Positions 61,484 through 64,000 of a stretch of DNA of 64,000 bases are shown piece after piece. The notes beneath the pieces are model-generated. The model was not told the DNA's origin. It saw nothing but the letters and a program-made list of their open reading frames with translations, and searched no databases. Positions within the stretch are counted from its first letter, which is position 1, and each line of letters starts with the position of its first letter. The DNA is taken from contig NZ_RBXO01000001.1 in NCBI RefSeq assembly GCF_003634935.1, positions 496,001-560,000 on the forward strand, read 5' to 3'. A program made the translations under genes and the position numbers. The stretch comes from Saccharothrix australiensis (GTDB lineage: Bacteria; Actinomycetota; Actinomycetes; Mycobacteriales; Pseudonocardiaceae).

Positions 61484-62044
61484 GTGTCGGTCGAGAGCAC
61501 GGACTCCGCGCTGGCAGGCGGCGTCGCCAGGGGTGACTTGGCCGCGTTCGAGGTGCTGGTCCGCCGCTACTCCGGCCGCGTGTACGGGTTGGCGTTCCGG
61601 ATGCTCGGCGACCGGGCGGAGGCGGAGGACGTGACCCAGGAGGTCTTCGCCACCGCGTGGCGCCGGCTGGACTCGCTGTGCGAACCGGCGGCCGTGCGGA
61701 CGTGGCTGTTCCGGGTGGCGCACCGGCAGTGCCTCGGCGTGCTGCGGCGGAACCGGACGGACCCGGTGGGCGACCTGCCGGACTGGGGTGCGACCCCGGT
61801 GGGCGCGGGCCAGGGCCCGCGCGACCCGTCGCTGGTGGCGGAGGCGGTGGCGGCGGTCGCGGCGCTGCGGCTGGCACTGCGGAGGCTGCCCGCGGCGCAG
61901 CGCGTGGCGTGGCTGCTGGCCGAGGTGGACGAGCTGTCGTACGCGGAGATCGCGCTGGTGGTGGGTGCCAGCGAGGAGTCGGTGCGGGGCAGGCTGGCGC
62001 GGGCGAGGGTCCGGCTGGCCGAGGTGATGAAGGTGTGGCGCTGA
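61484..62044 (+). CDS. ECF-type sigma-70 family RNA polymerase sigma factor
   Basis: This 186-aa protein starts at GTG 61484, 7 bases after a CACGAT -10-like hexamer. Region 2 is at residues 20-85 (VYGLAFRMLGDRAEAEDVTQ, EVFATAWRRLD) and region 4 at 125-180 (ELSYAEIALVVGASEESVRG). The linker is short, as in ECF factors. It directs RNA polymerase to its own promoter set. No anti-sigma factor follows; the next element is a tRNA gene 160 bases away. Confidence 0.9.
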   Translation: MSVESTDSALAGGVARGDLAAFEVLVRRYSGRVYGLAFRMLGDRAEAEDVTQEVFATAWRRLDSLCEPAAVRTWLFRVAHRQCLGVLRRNRTDPVGDLPDWGATPVGAGQGPRDPSLVAEAVAAVAALRLALRRLPAAQRVAWLLAEVDELSYAEIALVVGASEESVRGRLARARVRLAEVMKVWR

Positions 62045-62125
62045 TCGCGCTGCCCGCGGTCCGGTGGCGGTGCCGGCGGTGTCGTGGGGCGAGCGCGTTC
62101 GGGCCCCCTCCGGTCCCGGCCTTCC

Positions 62126-62148
62126 ACCTGCGGAAAGGTGCCGCAGGT
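62126..62148 (+). terminator. hairpin after the sigma factor gene
   Basis: Perfect 8-bp arms ACCTGCGG (62126-62133) and CCGCAGGT (62141-62148) enclose a 7-base loop, 80 bases past the stop and before the tRNA. Confidence 0.45.
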
Positions 62149-62203
62149 CTTGCCGGCGGACCCCCGTGACGGGCGGGGGCAGCGGTCTTGTATTGTTCTC
62201 GGC

Positions 62204-62288
62204 GGTGGCGTGTCCGAGCGGCCGAAGGAGCACGCCTCGAAAGCGTGTGAGGTGAAAGCCTCCGTGGGTTCAAATCCCACCGCCACCG
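62204..62288 (+). tRNA. tRNA-Ser (anticodon CGA)
   Basis: An 85-nt class II tRNA has acceptor GGTGGCG/CGCCACC, anticodon loop CTCGAAA, a long variable arm, T arm GTGGG-TTCAAAT-CCCAC and discriminator G. It reads UCG. CCA is not encoded. Confidence 0.95.
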
Positions 62289-62294
62289 CTGAAG

Positions 62295-62330
62295 ACGGGG
62301 CCTGCCGACGGAAACGCCGGCAGGTCCCGT
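62295..62330 (+). terminator. terminator of tRNA-Ser(CGA)
   Basis: A 13-bp stem (62295-62307 with 62318-62330, one G-T pair) with a 10-base loop starts 7 bases after the tRNA and is followed by TCTCGTTC. Confidence 0.75.
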
Positions 62331-62506
62331 TCTCGTTCGGTGGCGCGTGCTCGGACCGGAAGGCGGCACGGCCGTTCGGGGCCGGGACGCCCGTGACCAC
62401 TCCCTTGGTCGTCACCGCAGCCGGATGACGTCGCTCCTCAAGCACCCCTCCGTGCAGTACCGTGAACTGTGTCACGTCACGTACCGTGTCGAGAGGGTTA
62501 CGGATA

Positions 62507-63385
62507 ATGACGACGACGGACGACCAGGTCTCCCCGCGGTCCACCGCCCCGACCCCCGAGGAGGTCGGCGCCGCGTACGATCGGTTCGGTGACCTCTACG
62601 CGATCACCACCGGCGACGTCGGCCTGCACATCGGCCTCTGGTCGCACCCCGACGAGCGCGCACCCGCCGCCACCCTGACCGACCTGGCCAACCGGGCGCA
62701 GGAGCGGCAGACCGACCACCACATCGACCTGCTCGCGTTGGCGCCCCACGAGCACCTGCTCGACATCGGCTGCGGGAACGGGCAGCCCGCCGTGCGCGTG
62801 GCGCGGCGCAGCGGCGGTCGGGTCACCGGGATCACCGTCAGCCGCAGCCAGCTCGACCGGGCCACCGAGGCGGCCCGGTCGGCCGGGCTCGCGGACCGCG
62901 TCTCCTTCCGCTACGGCAACGTCCTCGCCCTCGACTTCGAGGACGGCTCGTTCGACGCGGCGATGGCGATCGAGGTGTTCGCGCACCTGGACGACCGACA
63001 GCGGGCGTTCCACGAGACCGCTCGGGTCCTGCGGCCCGGCGGGCACTTCCTGCTCAGCGAGTTCACCCTGCGCGGGTCGCCGACCGAGGCGGAGACGGCC
63101 GCGTTCCAGCGGACCTGGTACTGCGCGCCGCCGACCACGCCGGCGAAGGTGCTGGAGATGGCGGACGCGGCGGGCCTGGAGCTGGTCAAGGTCGAGAACA
63201 TGACGCAGAACTGCTCGTTCTCCGGCGACCTGATGGGGCTGCTCTACGCCGAGCGGCACGACGAGATCCTCGACCGCTACGGGCCCGAGCTGGTCGCCGA
63301 GATGGACGAGGTGATGCCGCTCGTGCGCTCCTACACGCGCGACCACCTCGGGTACTACCTCTTCCTGCTGCGGAAGCCCGCGTAA
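62507..63385 (+). CDS. SAM-dependent small-molecule methyltransferase
   Basis: This 292-aa class I methyltransferase starts at ATG 62507, 9 bases after GAGAGGG. Motif I is LLDIGCGNGQPAVRVA, followed by VTGITVSRSQLDRA and MAIEVFAHLDDRQRAFHETA. Residues 190-290 are a helical lid. It resembles methyltransferases of natural-product tailoring such as the rifamycin O-methyltransferase group and of sterol or tocopherol-like lipids. No biosynthetic cluster is adjacent, so the substrate is unknown. Confidence 0.85.
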   Translation: MTTTDDQVSPRSTAPTPEEVGAAYDRFGDLYAITTGDVGLHIGLWSHPDERAPAATLTDLANRAQERQTDHHIDLLALAPHEHLLDIGCGNGQPAVRVARRSGGRVTGITVSRSQLDRATEAARSAGLADRVSFRYGNVLALDFEDGSFDAAMAIEVFAHLDDRQRAFHETARVLRPGGHFLLSEFTLRGSPTEAETAAFQRTWYCAPPTTPAKVLEMADAAGLELVKVENMTQNCSFSGDLMGLLYAERHDEILDRYGPELVAEMDEVMPLVRSYTRDHLGYYLFLLRKPA

Positions 63386-63508
63386 CCGCCGGCGCATCGG
63401 GGGCGCGGCTCGCCTCGTCAGGCGTGCCGCGCCCCCGCCGTGTGCGCTGCGCCGGCTCCGGCGCTGGGAGGGCCACCGGATGGGCGCGGGATCGACCTTA
63501 CCCCATGA

Positions 63509-63524
63509 TCGAACACACGTTCGA
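63509..63524. promoter_or_regulatory. LexA (SOS) box
   Basis: TCGAACACACGTTCGA is a perfect match to the actinobacterial/Gram-positive SOS box CGAACRNRYGTTCG. It lies 151 bases before the lamin-tail gene and after the 3' end of the methyltransferase gene, so only the lamin-tail gene is placed to be controlled. Confidence 0.7.
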
Positions 63525-63675
63525 GTGATCGTCGGGGTTCGCCCGTGCGAGGTATCCCACCGTGGACGACCTCGCAGCCCACGCCCCCGCCAGGTCAACA
63601 GTTAGTGATGGCTTCTTTCGCAGTTCACTCGATCCAGGGAGGATGCGCGGACCCCGCCAACAACCGGAGGATGCG

Positions 63676-64000
63676 TTGAGACCCACCCCGCTCCGCGTCG
63701 GTCTGGCCGTCACCGCCGCGTCGGCCCTGTCCCTCGCCCTCGTGGCACCGGCGACCGCCGCGCCCAGCCCGGACGCCCTGATCGCCGAGGTCTACGGCGG
63801 CGGTGGCAACTCGGGCGCGACGCTCACGCAGGACTTCGTCGAGCTGGCCAACCGGGGCACGAGCCCCGTCGCGCTCGCCGGCTGGAGCGTCCAGTACCTG
63901 CCCGCGAGCCCGAGCGCCGCGAGCCGGTGGCAGGTCACGCCGCTGACCGGCGCGATCGAGCCCGGCGGGCGCCACCTGGTGGCCCAGGCCAGGGGCAACG
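63676..64000 (+). CDS. secreted lamin-tail-domain protein (partial, runs off the window)
   Basis: The first 108 codons are present. It starts at TTG 63676: GGAGG (63666-63670) is 5 bases upstream, and the ATG at 63671 hits a stop after two codons. The signal peptide has a hydrophobic core VGLAVTAASALSLALVAPAT and an AXA site near residue 31. A lamin-tail domain begins at LIAEVYGGGGNSGATLTQDF and continues with VELANRGTSPVALAGWSVQY. In actinomycetes such domains often precede extracellular nucleases or phosphatases; the catalytic part lies beyond the window. Confidence 0.85.
   Translation, partial: MRPTPLRVGLAVTAASALSLALVAPATAAPSPDALIAEVYGGGGNSGATLTQDFVELANRGTSPVALAGWSVQYLPASPSAASRWQVTPLTGAIEPGGRHLVAQARGN

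Overview
The window is about 71-73% G+C, with GTG/TTG starts, 4-base GTGA overlaps and many leaderless-type promoters. It reads as the chromosome of a filamentous actinomycete of the Pseudonocardiales. A Saccharothrix, Actinosynnema or Lentzea-like host is an inference from gene content: galactofuran genes without arabinan genes, a DUF397/Scr1 regulator pair, ESX/EspG genes and an integrative-element remnant in a tRNA. Many genes recall the Mycobacterium tuberculosis Rv3752-Rv3783 and Rv3808c-Rv3809c neighbourhoods (tadA, tyrA, hisC2, an Rv3777-like quinone reductase, an Rv3778c-like aminotransferase, bpa, wzt/glfT1/wzm, glfT2, glf). That comparison is from memory, not from an alignment.

Layout. 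0.15-5.9 kb: cell-surface polysaccharide operon (DUF6541 membrane protein, GT2, Wzx-like flippase, DPM1-like GT2, DUF2304). 5.9-7.3 kb: DUF397/Scr1 helix-turn-helix pair and a small protein. 7.4-14.9 kb: galactan assembly and export (glf, glfT2, glfT1, wzt, wzm), a TylF-like methyltransferase and the proteasome activator bpa. 15.4-25.4 kb: PLP enzyme, methyltransferase, quinone reductase, GNAT, secreted M28 peptidase, zinc metallopeptidase, secreted 5'-nucleotidase and MarR. 25.5-31.9 kb: tRNA-Ser(UGA), a large sortase-type surface protein, a TauE permease, a HisC/Pat aminotransferase and a dienelactone-hydrolase-like protein. 32.1-35.2 kb: a three-gene ESX/PPE/EspG-like operon. 35.3-37.3 kb: acetoacetate-CoA ligase.

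37.4-40.8 kb: tRNA-Ser(GCU) and tRNA-Arg(ACG). The tRNA-Arg is the left attachment site of a decayed integrative element. A perfect 44-bp copy of its 3' half lies 2.36 kb downstream. Between the copies lie a truncated pra-like gene, a divergent GntR regulator and a HAD hydrolase; no integrase, replication or transfer gene remains. Just outside are the displaced tRNA terminator and a broken ridA.

40.9-48 kb: two serine hydrolases, a PCMT-like methyltransferase, an RNase Z-like hydrolase, a sugar epimerase and an ATP-grasp protein. 48-52.3 kb: two clusters of a dispersed palindromic repeat in opposite orientation flank a hypothetical protein, an orphan m5C DNA methyltransferase and a thioester-domain adhesin. 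52.3-64 kb: MT0933-like antitoxin and a glycolipid-binding-like protein, thiolase, a secreted FN3/LamG-like protein, tyrA, GrpB, M20 amidohydrolase, the tadA pair, CsbD, a sigma factor, tRNA-Ser(CGA), a methyltransferase and the start of a secreted lamin-tail protein behind a consensus LexA box.

The main theme is building and decorating the cell surface: galactan synthesis and export, sortase-anchored proteins, ESX substrates and secreted hydrolases. The most noteworthy non-genic structures are the tRNA-Arg att duplication and the inverted palindromic repeat clusters.
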